Assembly: GCA_910577735.1 (NCBI GenBank)
Contig: CAJTOO010000007.1
Coordinates: forward strand, 111,760-175,759
Direction of reading: 5' to 3'
DNA: 64,000 bases
Origin: an uncultured Lachnospiraceae bacterium
GTDB taxonomy: Bacteria > Bacillota > Clostridia > Lachnospirales > Lachnospiraceae
In this document: in pieces, positions 33,366 to 41,150 of the stretch
How the letters are laid out: every line of letters begins with the position of its first letter
Numbering within the stretch: position 1 is the stretch's first letter
Program-made: the position numbers and the translations under genes
The notes under the pieces: generated by a model
Told to the model about the DNA's origin: nothing
Databases searched by the model: none
Seen by the model: the letters and a program-made list of their open reading frames with translations, nothing else

Positions 33366-34439
33366 TTAAATAAATTCATTCTGCCTGTGCAGCTCGGGGG
33401 CCTCATACTTATCCATGAAATCCTCTCCCAGGAACACCACCTCTTTGGCAAACATAATGCCGTTGGGAACCGTAAATACTGAGACCACTCTTCTGAAAGA
33501 CAGGTTCGGAATATAATTCAATATTTCCATGGGAAATCTGCCGGTGAGCACAATATGTTCCGGAAATTCCTTTTCATAATCCAGTACATCCCGCGGATGG
33601 GGTTTGATCAGAATCTGCGCACGTTTACCGTCAACAACCCCATACGCCTCTATGATGTCCGTAAAAATCTGTTTGCGCACTTCCAGATCACACAAGGGCT
33701 CCGACAATACCAGAACTTTCTGTTCCGCCCCCTGTGCAAGCTGCTCTGTCAGCCTGTCCAGATCCTCGATAAACAGACGCACCAGAATGTCCTTATCTTT
33801 CTGGGTCAGCCTTTCTACCAGTTTTGCCCGCGGGACTTCAATATATTTCTTACAAGGATAGGTGAGCACGCTGATATCATTCACTTCCATATCCAGACAA
33901 TATTTCCCATAACCATTCTGAATAAAAATCAGATTTTGCGCCGCCAGGAAAGCTTTCAGGCCGAAATGTCCCCTGTTGTCATAGCGCGCCGTATCATAAT
34001 ATTGGATACAATTGAGTCCGTCTTCCACGGCGTGATAGGGGATTTTCTTATAGCTCAGATAATAACCGATGGGGTCGGAATCACAAAACACATAGATGTC
34101 CTTATACTGTTTAAAATCAACAGGCACATAGGGTTCCTGGAATCTGCCAAGCAGTTTGGTGTACTTGATTCTGGCAAGCATATTTAAGATAATGTTTCCC
34201 CGGTCTGTATGGTATTTCTTAAGTTCCGGGAAAAACACGTCTTCCTTCTCATCAAACATCACCACTTCCTCAAAAAGAGGACACTTCCCGGCACGCTCAT
34301 CCAGATTCCCAAAGGGATTGGACATAGTACTTAAGACCAGCGTGGCATTGCCCTGCTTTTCCACCGGCAGTGCCAGCTCTTTCAGGCAGGCTACATATAC
34401 ATGATAAAAAGTATGACATACATAGATTCTTTCTTTCAT
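33366..34439 (-). CDS. GT52/sialyltransferase-like glycosyltransferase, candidate pseudaminic acid transferase
   Basis: A 357-residue protein. ATG 34439 replaces a longer TTG frame (34472); AAGGAG lies 13 nt upstream. E139-D140-G141 (in YHAVEDGLN) and H281-P282 (in IKPHPRD) reproduce the D/E-D/E-G and HP motifs of bacterial sialyltransferase families (GT52 and relatives), where they serve as catalytic base and CMP-binding residues. A conserved-type Ser near 320 (VVSVFTVPNG) fits the third motif. No NeuA/NeuB sialic acid route is present, but CMP-Pse genes flank it, so pseudaminic acid is the likely donor sugar. It lies next to, and diverges from, the decarboxylase/ATP-grasp pair. Confidence 0.75.
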   Translation of the reverse strand: MKERIYVCHTFYHVYVACLKELALPVEKQGNATLVLSTMSNPFGNLDERAGKCPLFEEVVMFDEKEDVFFPELKKYHTDRGNIILNMLARIKYTKLLGRFQEPYVPVDFKQYKDIYVFCDSDPIGYYLSYKKIPYHAVEDGLNCIQYYDTARYDNRGHFGLKAFLAAQNLIFIQNGYGKYCLDMEVNDISVLTYPCKKYIEVPRAKLVERLTQKDKDILVRLFIEDLDRLTEQLAQGAEQKVLVLSEPLCDLEVRKQIFTDIIEAYGVVDGKRAQILIKPHPRDVLDYEKEFPEHIVLTGRFPMEILNYIPNLSFRRVVSVFTVPNGIMFAKEVVFLGEDFMDKYEAPELHRQNEFI

Positions 34440-34596
34440 TTTAACAACAGCGCTCCTTATCCCCGCGTACAATTTACAAGTCCGGACATATCCCGATCAT
34501 ACATTTCAGGCAGGCGTTCTGCCAGCCACACATTTTCTTACAGCATACCATACAATCCATTTATTCTCAAATTCTTTTGATCTTTCCCATCCTCCC

Positions 34597-34625
34597 TTGC
34601 CACCCTCTGTAAAATAGGGTAAGAT
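34597..34625 (+). promoter_or_regulatory. Promoter of the decarboxylase/ATP-grasp pair
   Basis: TTGCCA (34597-34602), a 17-nt spacer and TAAGAT (34620-34625) lie 53 nt before the ATG at 34679, in the 239-nt gap between two divergent genes. Confidence 0.55.
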
Positions 34626-34678
34626 GAGAGCAGTAATACGAATCTACCCTAACTCATTTTAGCGGAAAGGCTGGCCCT

Positions 34679-35896
34679 ATGACCACACAATTACAGACCC
34701 CTTATTTCGTGATAGACGAACCCATTTTACAGCGTTATTATCATATGCTCACGGATTCCCTGGCCCAGAACTGGCCCAATTACCTGATCGGCTACTCTTT
34801 CAAGACCAACTCCCTGCCCTGGCTCGTCTCCTTCGTGAAAAGAAACGGCGCCTATGCAGAGGTGGTATCGGAAGACGAATACCTGTTAGCCCGGCATCTG
34901 GGATATACCGATTGCGAAATCATATATAACGGTCCCTACAAAAGCCAAAAATCTTTCTGCAATGTACTGCTTGCAGAAGGCTGCGTGAACCTGGATTCCC
35001 GTCAGGAAATCAAATGGTTGACTGAGTTAGTTAATTCTTTTCCTGATAAAACTTTCAAAGTCGGCGTCCGTGCCAATTTCGATCTGGAAAAAATGTGCCC
35101 CGGCGAAACCACAATGGGGGAAACCAGCGGACGGTTTGGTTTCTGTTACGAAACAGGCCGGTTCGCCGAGGCAGTAGAGAATCTCCGCAGTCTGCCCAAC
35201 GTACAGATTGCCGGTCTGCATCTTCATTCCAGCAGTAAGACGCGCAGTGTGGATATTTTCCGTGCCATTGCCCGGATGGCCTGCCGTCTGCAGGAGGAAT
35301 TTGACTTTACTTTAGACTATGTGGATCTGGGCGGCGGATATTGCGGCGGTATGGAAGGCAGACCGGAATACCCTGATTATTTTCCGGTCATAGCAAAGGA
35401 GCTGCGCAAATGTTTTTCCCCGGAACAGACCAGACTGATCGTGGAGCCAGGCATTTCCCTGATCTCAAAATGCACCACCTTTGTGACCAGCGTATTTGAC
35501 ACCCGGGATATCAAGGGCAGCCGCTATCTGATGACAGATGGCAGCCGCTTTAATATTGACCCCACCATGATCAAAGCTTCCCATCTGTTCCATCTGGAAT
35601 ATAATGCAGACTATACCAAAAACCGGCCTCTTATGGAACGTCAGATTGTCAGCGGTTTCACCTGCATGGAGGTTGACCGGCTTTTCACCCATACAGACCA
35701 ACCCGAGCTGGTACCCGGTGACCGTATCATCTATGAGAATGTGGGCGGTTACACCATGAGTTTAAATCCGCTCTTTATTCAATATTTTCCTGCCGTCTAT
35801 GTACGAAACGGAGCGCAGATGACGCTGGTACGCCGGAAATGGACGCCGGAAGATTATGTGCAGGGCAGTATGATGGATGACAACCTGCCGTTATAA
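34679..35896 (+). CDS. PLP fold-type-III decarboxylase-like protein (diaminopimelate decarboxylase family)
   Basis: A 405-residue alanine-racemase-fold / group IV decarboxylase. YSFKTNS (about 39-45) has the PLP lysine, LHLHSSSK, LGGGYCGG and VEPGISL are phosphate- and substrate-loop motifs, and GFTCMEVDRLF matches the G-x-x-C-x-x-x-D catalytic block of LysA-type enzymes. AAAGG lies 8 nt before the ATG. It is co-transcribed on the plus strand with ATP-grasp copy 2 after a 26-nt gap. It probably acts on an amino acid, free or bound, to yield an amine for ligation. A known analogy is butirosin biosynthesis, where BtrK (decarboxylase) and BtrJ (ATP-grasp) cooperate. The substrate is unknown. Confidence 0.8.
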   Translation: MTTQLQTPYFVIDEPILQRYYHMLTDSLAQNWPNYLIGYSFKTNSLPWLVSFVKRNGAYAEVVSEDEYLLARHLGYTDCEIIYNGPYKSQKSFCNVLLAEGCVNLDSRQEIKWLTELVNSFPDKTFKVGVRANFDLEKMCPGETTMGETSGRFGFCYETGRFAEAVENLRSLPNVQIAGLHLHSSSKTRSVDIFRAIARMACRLQEEFDFTLDYVDLGGGYCGGMEGRPEYPDYFPVIAKELRKCFSPEQTRLIVEPGISLISKCTTFVTSVFDTRDIKGSRYLMTDGSRFNIDPTMIKASHLFHLEYNADYTKNRPLMERQIVSGFTCMEVDRLFTHTDQPELVPGDRIIYENVGGYTMSLNPLFIQYFPAVYVRNGAQMTLVRRKWTPEDYVQGSMMDDNLPL

Positions 35897-35922
35897 GTTG
35901 ACAGAAAGGGTTCCAAAACATT

Positions 35923-36888
35923 ATGAACATCTTGATCCTAAGCTGCGGCACCAGAAACCTGCTGGTGCGTTACTTTAAAGAACCTGACAGTGGATTTAAG
36001 CGGGTTGTCGGTACGGACTGCAGCCCTTACGCTCCCGCGCTGTATGAAACAGACGCCCACTATCTGGTTCCCCGCATGACAGAACCGGATTATCTGGATA
36101 CCATACTGGATATCTGCCATAAAGAATCCATCCACGCTGTCCTTCCCCTACAGGAAGATGAACTGACCCTGATTGCATCCCATCGGCATCTGTTTGCAGA
36201 TATGGGGGTTACTCCTGTGGTATCGGCGCTGTCTGCTGTGGAATTATGCCGTGATAAATATGCCTTTTATGAACATCTGATGAAACATAACCTGCCTGCC
36301 CTCACAAGCTGTGACAGCTTCCAGAGGTTTGTGAAAGAAAGAAAAGCCGGACACATGAACCTTCCCGTTTTTCTCAAGCCCACCAGAGGCTGCGGCAGTA
36401 TTGGTACTCAAAAGGTGGAACATCTGGAACTTTTAGAAGCCCTCTGTAAGTATGCAGATGAAAATTATATCATACAAGATTATGCACAGGGAGAAGAATT
36501 CGGCGCCGATATGTATGTGGACATGCTCACCCGCAAGCCCGTTTCCCTGTTTGTCAAAAAGAAGCTGCGGATGCGGGCCGGAGAGACTGAGAAATCTGTG
36601 TCCTATAAGGACAATACCCTGTTTCAGTTAATTCTCAATACGGCGGCCACCCTGGAATTATCCGGCCCCATCGATATGGATATTTTCCGGGTAAACGGCA
36701 CCTATTATATCTCCGAAATCAATCCCCGTTTTGGCGGCGGCTATCCTCACGCCCATTGCTGCGGGATTCATTTTCCAGAACTTATCGCCAACAATCTTGC
36801 CGGCATAGAAAATGCAGATGCCATGGGCTCTTATGAGGATGGTATCTGCATGTTGAAATATACGGATCTAATGATGCTGGAGAAATAA
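35923..36888 (+). CDS. ATP-grasp ligase, copy 2
   Basis: A 321-residue paralogue of the ligase at 9972-10955. Shared features are MNILILS-GTR at the start, DCS-APA-YE-DA-YLVPR, VFLKPTRG (ATP lysine), IIQDYAQGEEFGADMYVD, RMRAGETEKSVSYKD and YYISEINPRFGGGYPHA with the metal ligands. It is paired with a different PLP enzyme from copy 1, so the two probably use different amines or amino acids. It ends 7 nt from the convergent pseI stop, with no clear terminator between them. The acceptor is not known; a uronic acid or nonulosonic acid carboxylate is plausible. Confidence 0.85.
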   Translation: MNILILSCGTRNLLVRYFKEPDSGFKRVVGTDCSPYAPALYETDAHYLVPRMTEPDYLDTILDICHKESIHAVLPLQEDELTLIASHRHLFADMGVTPVVSALSAVELCRDKYAFYEHLMKHNLPALTSCDSFQRFVKERKAGHMNLPVFLKPTRGCGSIGTQKVEHLELLEALCKYADENYIIQDYAQGEEFGADMYVDMLTRKPVSLFVKKKLRMRAGETEKSVSYKDNTLFQLILNTAATLELSGPIDMDIFRVNGTYYISEINPRFGGGYPHAHCCGIHFPELIANNLAGIENADAMGSYEDGICMLKYTDLMMLEK

Positions 36889-36895
36889 GACAACT

Positions 36896-37948
36896 TCACT
36901 TGCTAAGCATATGCCAGGCAAGAGGCGTCCCTTTCTCAATATCCTGAACCGCTGTCTGTCCCAGGACTTCTTCATAGTGCATGGTATGAAGTCCTGCATG
37001 GGGCCGGATGGATCGTACATTTTCCGGCGTAATCTTTTCACCCGCCTTTATATCTTTTACCACAAAGAGGGAACGTGACCCGTTGTGTTCCTGTTCCTGC
37101 TTCCTGGTCAGCTTATATTCCGCGTTTCCAAGAGCCTTTTCCACAATTCTTATATGGTCCACCATCTCTTTAAACTCCTGCGGTTCCATGGAAAAAGCCC
37201 CATCCGGCCCGCCGTCAGCCCGGCGCAGTGTGAGATGTTTCTCTACCATCTTTACGCCCAGCGGAATCGATGCCACCGGTACCACACTCCCCATGGAATG
37301 ATCCGAAAGCCCCACCAGACAATCATAAGTCTCAGCCAGCGCAGGAATCATATTCAGGTTAATCTCTTCATAAGGGGTAGGATAGGCTGACACACATTTT
37401 AAGAGTATAATCTCCTCATTGCCTTCTTCTTTACAAACCTGTAAAGCTCTCTCAATATCCTGTGCATAGGCAACTCCTGTGGCAAAAATCACAGGCTTAT
37501 GAAGCGCTGCCACCTTACGAATCAACGGTATATCATTAATCTCATAAGAAGCAATCTTATAGGCCGGCATTTGGTGAGCCGCCATGAAATCCACTGCCGC
37601 GTGGTCAAAGGGAGACGAAAAACATATCAGCCCTAGCTTCTTTGCCACTTCCTGCAGCTTGGGCTGCCAGTCCCAGGGCGTATAAGCTTCCTGATAAAGC
37701 TGATACTCAGTCATGCCATCCCAGAGGCCGCCGTGAATCTGAAAACATTCCCGATCACTATCCACAGATAAACTGTCTGCCGTATAGGTCTGCAATTTGA
37801 CGGCATCCGCTCCCGCTTCTTTGGCTGCATGCATAATTTCCACTGCCCTGCCATAATCCTGCAGATGGTTTCCGGACATTTCTGCCACACAAAAACAAGG
37901 GTGTGCATGCCCAATAACTCTGTTTTCTATCTTAAATTCTTTTCTCAT
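36896..37948 (-). CDS. pseI: Pseudaminic acid synthase PseI
   Basis: A 350-residue NeuB-family enzyme with a TIM barrel (about 1-280) and a C-terminal SAF/antifreeze-like domain (about 285-350). AEMSGNHLQDYGRA, DAVKLQTYTADSLS and VGLSDHSMG are hallmarks of PseI; NeuB would read differently at LQTYTAD. It condenses 6-deoxy-AltdiNAc with phosphoenolpyruvate to give pseudaminic acid. AGGG lies close to the ATG at 37948. pseF is 144 nt upstream in the same direction, and its CTP-activation step follows directly. Confidence 0.93.
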   Translation of the reverse strand: MRKEFKIENRVIGHAHPCFCVAEMSGNHLQDYGRAVEIMHAAKEAGADAVKLQTYTADSLSVDSDRECFQIHGGLWDGMTEYQLYQEAYTPWDWQPKLQEVAKKLGLICFSSPFDHAAVDFMAAHQMPAYKIASYEINDIPLIRKVAALHKPVIFATGVAYAQDIERALQVCKEEGNEEIILLKCVSAYPTPYEEINLNMIPALAETYDCLVGLSDHSMGSVVPVASIPLGVKMVEKHLTLRRADGGPDGAFSMEPQEFKEMVDHIRIVEKALGNAEYKLTRKQEQEHNGSRSLFVVKDIKAGEKITPENVRSIRPHAGLHTMHYEEVLGQTAVQDIEKGTPLAWHMLSK

Positions 37949-38014
37949 ATCCCTGTTCCATCATGCTGCATGTCCTGTCAATGTCAATCGTCTAATCGTT
38001 AAATATATTGCTCT

Positions 38015-38021
38015 TTCGACA
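38015..38021 (-). promoter_or_regulatory. Consensus-like Spo0A box (0A box) upstream of pseI
   Basis: The minus strand reads TGTCGAA, identical to the 7-bp 0A-box core, in the 144-nt spacer between pseF and pseI. Several such heptamers are expected by chance in 64 kb, so the call is weak. It is noted because a Spo0A effector-domain protein is encoded at 61758-62138. Nothing else was recognised in this spacer. Confidence 0.2.
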
Positions 38022-38092
38022 ATATCTTCCTGACACAGGCTCTCTGACATAAGCATCCTTTCCTTCCACAATATGCTTTGTATTACGCTTCC

Positions 38093-38800
38093 TTAGCACT
38101 CATCCAGGAAACTGTTCTTTATCATCTGCTGATACTTTAACTCAGCAATTGCCCAATCATCCGGGTTATCAATATCCTGCACCTCAAGCTCACTCATAAT
38201 CATTGGCAGCATCCCCGGAAGATCCGTGGTACCATACTGTAAAAAGGGAGCTGTCCGACAGCAATAAAACTGTCCGCAATCGTGATAATAGGGCTCCAGA
38301 TCCTGGGATCTGGTCTTAGCATGCTCTGGCCATTTCATCTGCAGTTCCCCTGCCTCATTGATCACCATACAACGCTGAGGCGGAAAAGAAAAGGCTACCA
38401 CCGGCATCACAGAATCCGCTGCTTTCAAAAGTTCCATGGCTGTTTTCAACTTCTGTGCTGTTACAAAAGGCGCAGTGGGATAAAGACAGCAGAAGGAAGC
38501 AAACTCCCTGCCCTGCTCCTTATATGCAGTGAGCACCTCCAAAAGCACATCATCCGTAGAAGCATAATCTCCCGCGTTTCCGCTGCTTCGCATGAAAGGC
38601 ACACTGGCTCCAAATTCTCTGGCTATCCCTGCAATCTCCTCGTCATCGGTAGAAACCATAACCTCCTCAAACAGACCAGATTGTAACGCTGCCTCTATGG
38701 AATAGGCTATAATGGGTTTTCCACAAAATAACTTTATGTTTTTGCGCGGAATCCTTTTACTGCCGCCCCGGGCTGTGATGATAGCTATAGATGTACTCAT
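38093..38800 (-). CDS. pseF: Pseudaminic acid cytidylyltransferase PseF
   Basis: A 235-residue CMP-nonulosonate synthetase, the usual size. ITARGGSKRIPRKNIK (8-23) is the CTP-binding loop, followed by PIIAYSIEAAL and STDDEEIA typical of the NeuA/PseF family. The Pse assignment rests on similarity pattern and on the PseI, PseB, PseC and PseG genes nearby. It activates pseudaminic acid to CMP-Pse for the transferase, probably the protein encoded at 33366-34439. GGGGAGG stands 11 nt before the ATG. A very good promoter lies at 38896-38924. Confidence 0.92.
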   Translation of the reverse strand: MSTSIAIITARGGSKRIPRKNIKLFCGKPIIAYSIEAALQSGLFEEVMVSTDDEEIAGIAREFGASVPFMRSSGNAGDYASTDDVLLEVLTAYKEQGREFASFCCLYPTAPFVTAQKLKTAMELLKAADSVMPVVAFSFPPQRCMVINEAGELQMKWPEHAKTRSQDLEPYYHDCGQFYCCRTAPFLQYGTTDLPGMLPMIMSELEVQDIDNPDDWAIAELKYQQMIKNSFLDEC

Positions 38801-38895
38801 GATACGCTCTGCCTCCCCGTTTTCTTGTCACAAGAGAACCTTTTCCTTCTTCTTTAACGCTGTTTTTCAATCCCTGAAGCAAACTCTTTCTCCAC

Positions 38896-38924
38896 ATTAT
38901 ACCTTGTACCGTTTCTTTTTTCAA
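38896..38924 (-). promoter_or_regulatory. Strong promoter of pseF-pseI
   Basis: On the minus strand TTGAAA (38919-38924), a 17-nt spacer and a perfect TATAAT (38896-38901) lie about 95 nt upstream of pseF. It is among the best sigma-70 matches in the window. Confidence 0.75.
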
Positions 38925-38944
38925 TCGCTGTCGATAACTGAAGA

Positions 38945-38967
38945 GAAGCGGCAAATGCTGCCGCTTC
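38945..38967 (-). terminator. Hairpin downstream of the coiled-coil gene
   Basis: GAAGCGGCA and TGCCGCTTC form a perfect 9-bp stem with a 5-nt loop, 8 nt past the stop codon. On the minus strand it is followed by TCTTCAGTT, only mildly T-rich, so termination may be partial. Confidence 0.55.
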
Positions 38968-38975
38968 CCCTGGTC

Positions 38976-39524
38976 TTATGAAATTTTCTTAAGCTTCTCA
39001 GAATGCGTCTGCACCGCCCTGCATACATTGGATACCGTTGCAAACAGCTCCGGCAATCTGTCATTATAGGCTTTATAGCGTTCAAACGTAGTCAGATAAC
39101 AGGATTCTATATTCGCCACCCGGGGAATCAGATTATTCTCTAAATGTAATACTTCAATCTTTCTGATACTCTCCCGCTGTTCCTGCAGACATTTTTCCAT
39201 ACTGTCAAGTCTGCAATTCGTACGTTCAGACGCTTTCTCAAGATTCGCAGTTCTTCCCACAAGATCTGTAACTGTATCTTTCAGCTGCGTTACCTCTCTG
39301 GTCAGGACGTCAAACCTGTATTCCATACTCGTCATTCTTCTGTCCAGACCTGACACCTCATCCTTTAAGCCTGCTACATCTGCCTTAAGCTCTGCTACAT
39401 CTGCCTCCAATTTAGTCACTCGCACTTTTAATTCTGCAATATCTTTCTTTATTGGTTCCAGATGTATTTGCAGTTTTCTTTCCAACATGTTTTCTATTGA
39501 TAACAACAACTCTTCATGATCCAT
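38976..39524 (-). CDS. Coiled-coil protein of unknown function
   Basis: A 182-residue protein that is almost entirely alpha-helical coiled coil. Heptads run from about residue 20 to 125, including three near-repeats of the type L-K/E-A-D-V-A-x (about 38-56: KLEADVAELKADVAGLKDE). There is no membrane segment and no enzymatic motif. GGAG lies 6 nt before the ATG. It has its own promoter-like sequence (39602-39630) and a hairpin behind it, so it is a single-gene unit set between pseF and pseG. Similar small coiled-coil proteins are common in clostridial genomes; a link to glycan synthesis is not evident. Confidence 0.75.
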   Translation of the reverse strand: MDHEELLLSIENMLERKLQIHLEPIKKDIAELKVRVTKLEADVAELKADVAGLKDEVSGLDRRMTSMEYRFDVLTREVTQLKDTVTDLVGRTANLEKASERTNCRLDSMEKCLQEQRESIRKIEVLHLENNLIPRVANIESCYLTTFERYKAYNDRLPELFATVSNVCRAVQTHSEKLKKIS

Positions 39525-39601
39525 ATTTTACTCCATTTCTGCGCTGCTTTCATCACAACTCCGTTGAGACTGCGCCTGATTTTCAGTTCCCGATTATTTA
39601 T

Positions 39602-39630
39602 CTTATACCACTCCGCTTTACGAAATGCAA
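39602..39630 (-). promoter_or_regulatory. Promoter-like sequence of the coiled-coil gene
   Basis: On the minus strand TTGCAT (39625-39630), a 17-nt spacer and TATAAG (39602-39607) lie about 78 nt upstream of the ATG at 39524. Confidence 0.45.
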
Positions 39631-39688
39631 ACTTTTTCCAGTTTAAAAGATGTAGAAATTTTATATTACGCATCCAATATCACCTTTG

Positions 39689-39758
39689 ATATTTTGTGGT
39701 AATTTGTTTACACACTATTGATATTTCAACAAATAATTTACATGGAACCACAAGATAT
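39689..39758. other. Extended AT-rich dyad upstream of pseG
   Basis: ATATTTTGTGGT (39689-39700) and ACCACAAGATAT (39747-39758) are inverted repeats with one G-T mismatch. A nested pair, ATTTGTT (39702-39708) and AACAAAT (39728-39734), lies inside. The 391-nt region between the coiled-coil gene and pseG is distinctly A+T-rich compared with its surroundings. It contains the two divergent promoters and this dyad; no gene was found in it. Confidence 0.55.
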
Positions 39759-39791
39759 TGTATTGTGCACTTTGCCATAATGCCAATATAT

Positions 39792-39820
39792 TTGCGTTTT
39801 CCTGCAAAAATCTATATACT
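39792..39820 (+). promoter_or_regulatory. Promoter of pseG
   Basis: TTGCGT (39792-39797), a 17-nt spacer and TATACT (39815-39820) lie about 96 nt before the pseG ATG. Confidence 0.5.
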
Positions 39821-39915
39821 ACATATGAACAACACAACTTCGGCAGACTATGCTTAACAGACTCACCTCCAGGTAAAGTGTGAAATCCCCATTATATAAA
39901 AGGAGCGTATACATC

Positions 39916-41133
39916 ATGACAGAAATTTATTTCAGAGCAGACGCAAACAGCACTATCGCCACAGGGCATATCATGCGTTGTCTTACAATTGCACGTGCCT
40001 GTACACAGACTGGCAGGCTGCAAGATAAGTCTGTTCAAGTTTCTTTCATTGTTTCCGATGATGAAAGCCGCTCTCTTTTAGAAGCTCGTTTTGAAAAGCC
40101 AGGGGAATTTTCAGTTTTCTCTCTGAACAGCGATTACCGCCGCATGGAAGCGGAAATACCGGATTTGCTTTCTCATATCACAGGCAGGAAGGCCGACGGC
40201 CAAAAGCACTCTCCTTATCTTACTTGTGCAAAGCCCTGGCTCTTTGTGGACTCTTACCACGCTTCTCCCAGCTACTTTCATGCACTGTCCGCATACTGTA
40301 AAATCGCCTATCTGGACGACCTGAGAAGCTTTGACTGCCCCGTGGACCTGCTTATCAATTATGACACAGATTCGGATTCTCCCTGTTATGCTGCGTCAGG
40401 TCAGAAATTATTAGGAGCACAGTATACTCCTCTGCGGGCACAGTTCCAGGCTCCTTCCTACAATGTTCGTCCGAAAGCCGAACATGTGCTCCTCTCCACA
40501 GGCGGCACGGATTCCTATGGCATGGCAGAATATCTGCTTTACTGGATTTATGATGCTCCAAACTGTTCCGGCAACAGGCCTGCACTGTCAGATTCTCTTT
40601 TCACCACACAGTTAGACACGGACAAGCTGCAGGCCCTGCAATATCATATCGTTACCAGCAAGGCAAACACCCACTACGACAGGCTGCTTGCTCTGGAAGA
40701 GAAAATTTCCCATATCCATATCTACGAAAACGTTTCTGATATGGCTTCTCTTATGGCTTCCTGCGACATGGCCGTTTCTGCCGGCGGCACCACATTGGCC
40801 GAACTCTGCGCCGTGGGAGTGCCCACAATCAGCTATCTGATGGCAGAAAACCAGCGCACCGCCGTGGAAACGTATGCCGCCAAAGAACTCATTCCCTGTG
40901 CCGGTGACATTCGCCCTGGGCAAATCATCAATCAGCAGAACGCTGCTTCTGCCAACACAATGACAGACTGCTTTAGAAATCCTCTCCCTGATTCTGTAAT
41001 ATGCAACATATTGCATTTTCTGACATATATGTCAGAAAATGCAGAGATACGTCAAAAAAGCTCCCATAACATGAGAGCTTTTCTGGATGGCTGCGGTGCC
41101 GAAAGAATTGCAAAAGCACTGCTTTCCTCTTAA
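39916..41133 (+). CDS. pseG: UDP-2,4-diacetamido-2,4,6-trideoxy-beta-L-altropyranose hydrolase PseG
   Basis: A 405-residue GT-B-like hydrolase. ATG 39916 has AAAGGAG 10 nt upstream; an upstream GTG (39880) lacks this. FRADANSTIATGHIMRC at the N-terminus is the PseG signature with the catalytic-type His in the GH motif. LLSTGGTDSYGMA and SAGGTTLAELCAVGVPTISY form the UDP-binding half. It removes UDP from the altropyranose derivative before the PseI condensation. It is longer than the roughly 280-residue Campylobacter enzyme, with extra sequence mainly in the middle and C-terminal parts. It is the only pse gene on the plus strand. Confidence 0.88.
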   Translation: MTEIYFRADANSTIATGHIMRCLTIARACTQTGRLQDKSVQVSFIVSDDESRSLLEARFEKPGEFSVFSLNSDYRRMEAEIPDLLSHITGRKADGQKHSPYLTCAKPWLFVDSYHASPSYFHALSAYCKIAYLDDLRSFDCPVDLLINYDTDSDSPCYAASGQKLLGAQYTPLRAQFQAPSYNVRPKAEHVLLSTGGTDSYGMAEYLLYWIYDAPNCSGNRPALSDSLFTTQLDTDKLQALQYHIVTSKANTHYDRLLALEEKISHIHIYENVSDMASLMASCDMAVSAGGTTLAELCAVGVPTISYLMAENQRTAVETYAAKELIPCAGDIRPGQIINQQNAASANTMTDCFRNPLPDSVICNILHFLTYMSENAEIRQKSSHNMRAFLDGCGAERIAKALLSS

Positions 41134-41150
41134 CCTTTTACAAACACATT

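Noticed and set aside
36889..36895. A terminator between the convergent ATP-grasp copy 2 and pseI genes
   Set aside because: Only 7 nt separate the stops and no hairpin with a T-tract is visible there.
39494..39673. A 59-codon minus-strand ORF rich in Lys, Arg and Trp, overlapping the start of the coiled-coil gene
   Set aside because: The promoter-like sequence of the coiled-coil gene lies inside it, it overlaps that gene by 31 nt in another frame, and no family is recognisable.
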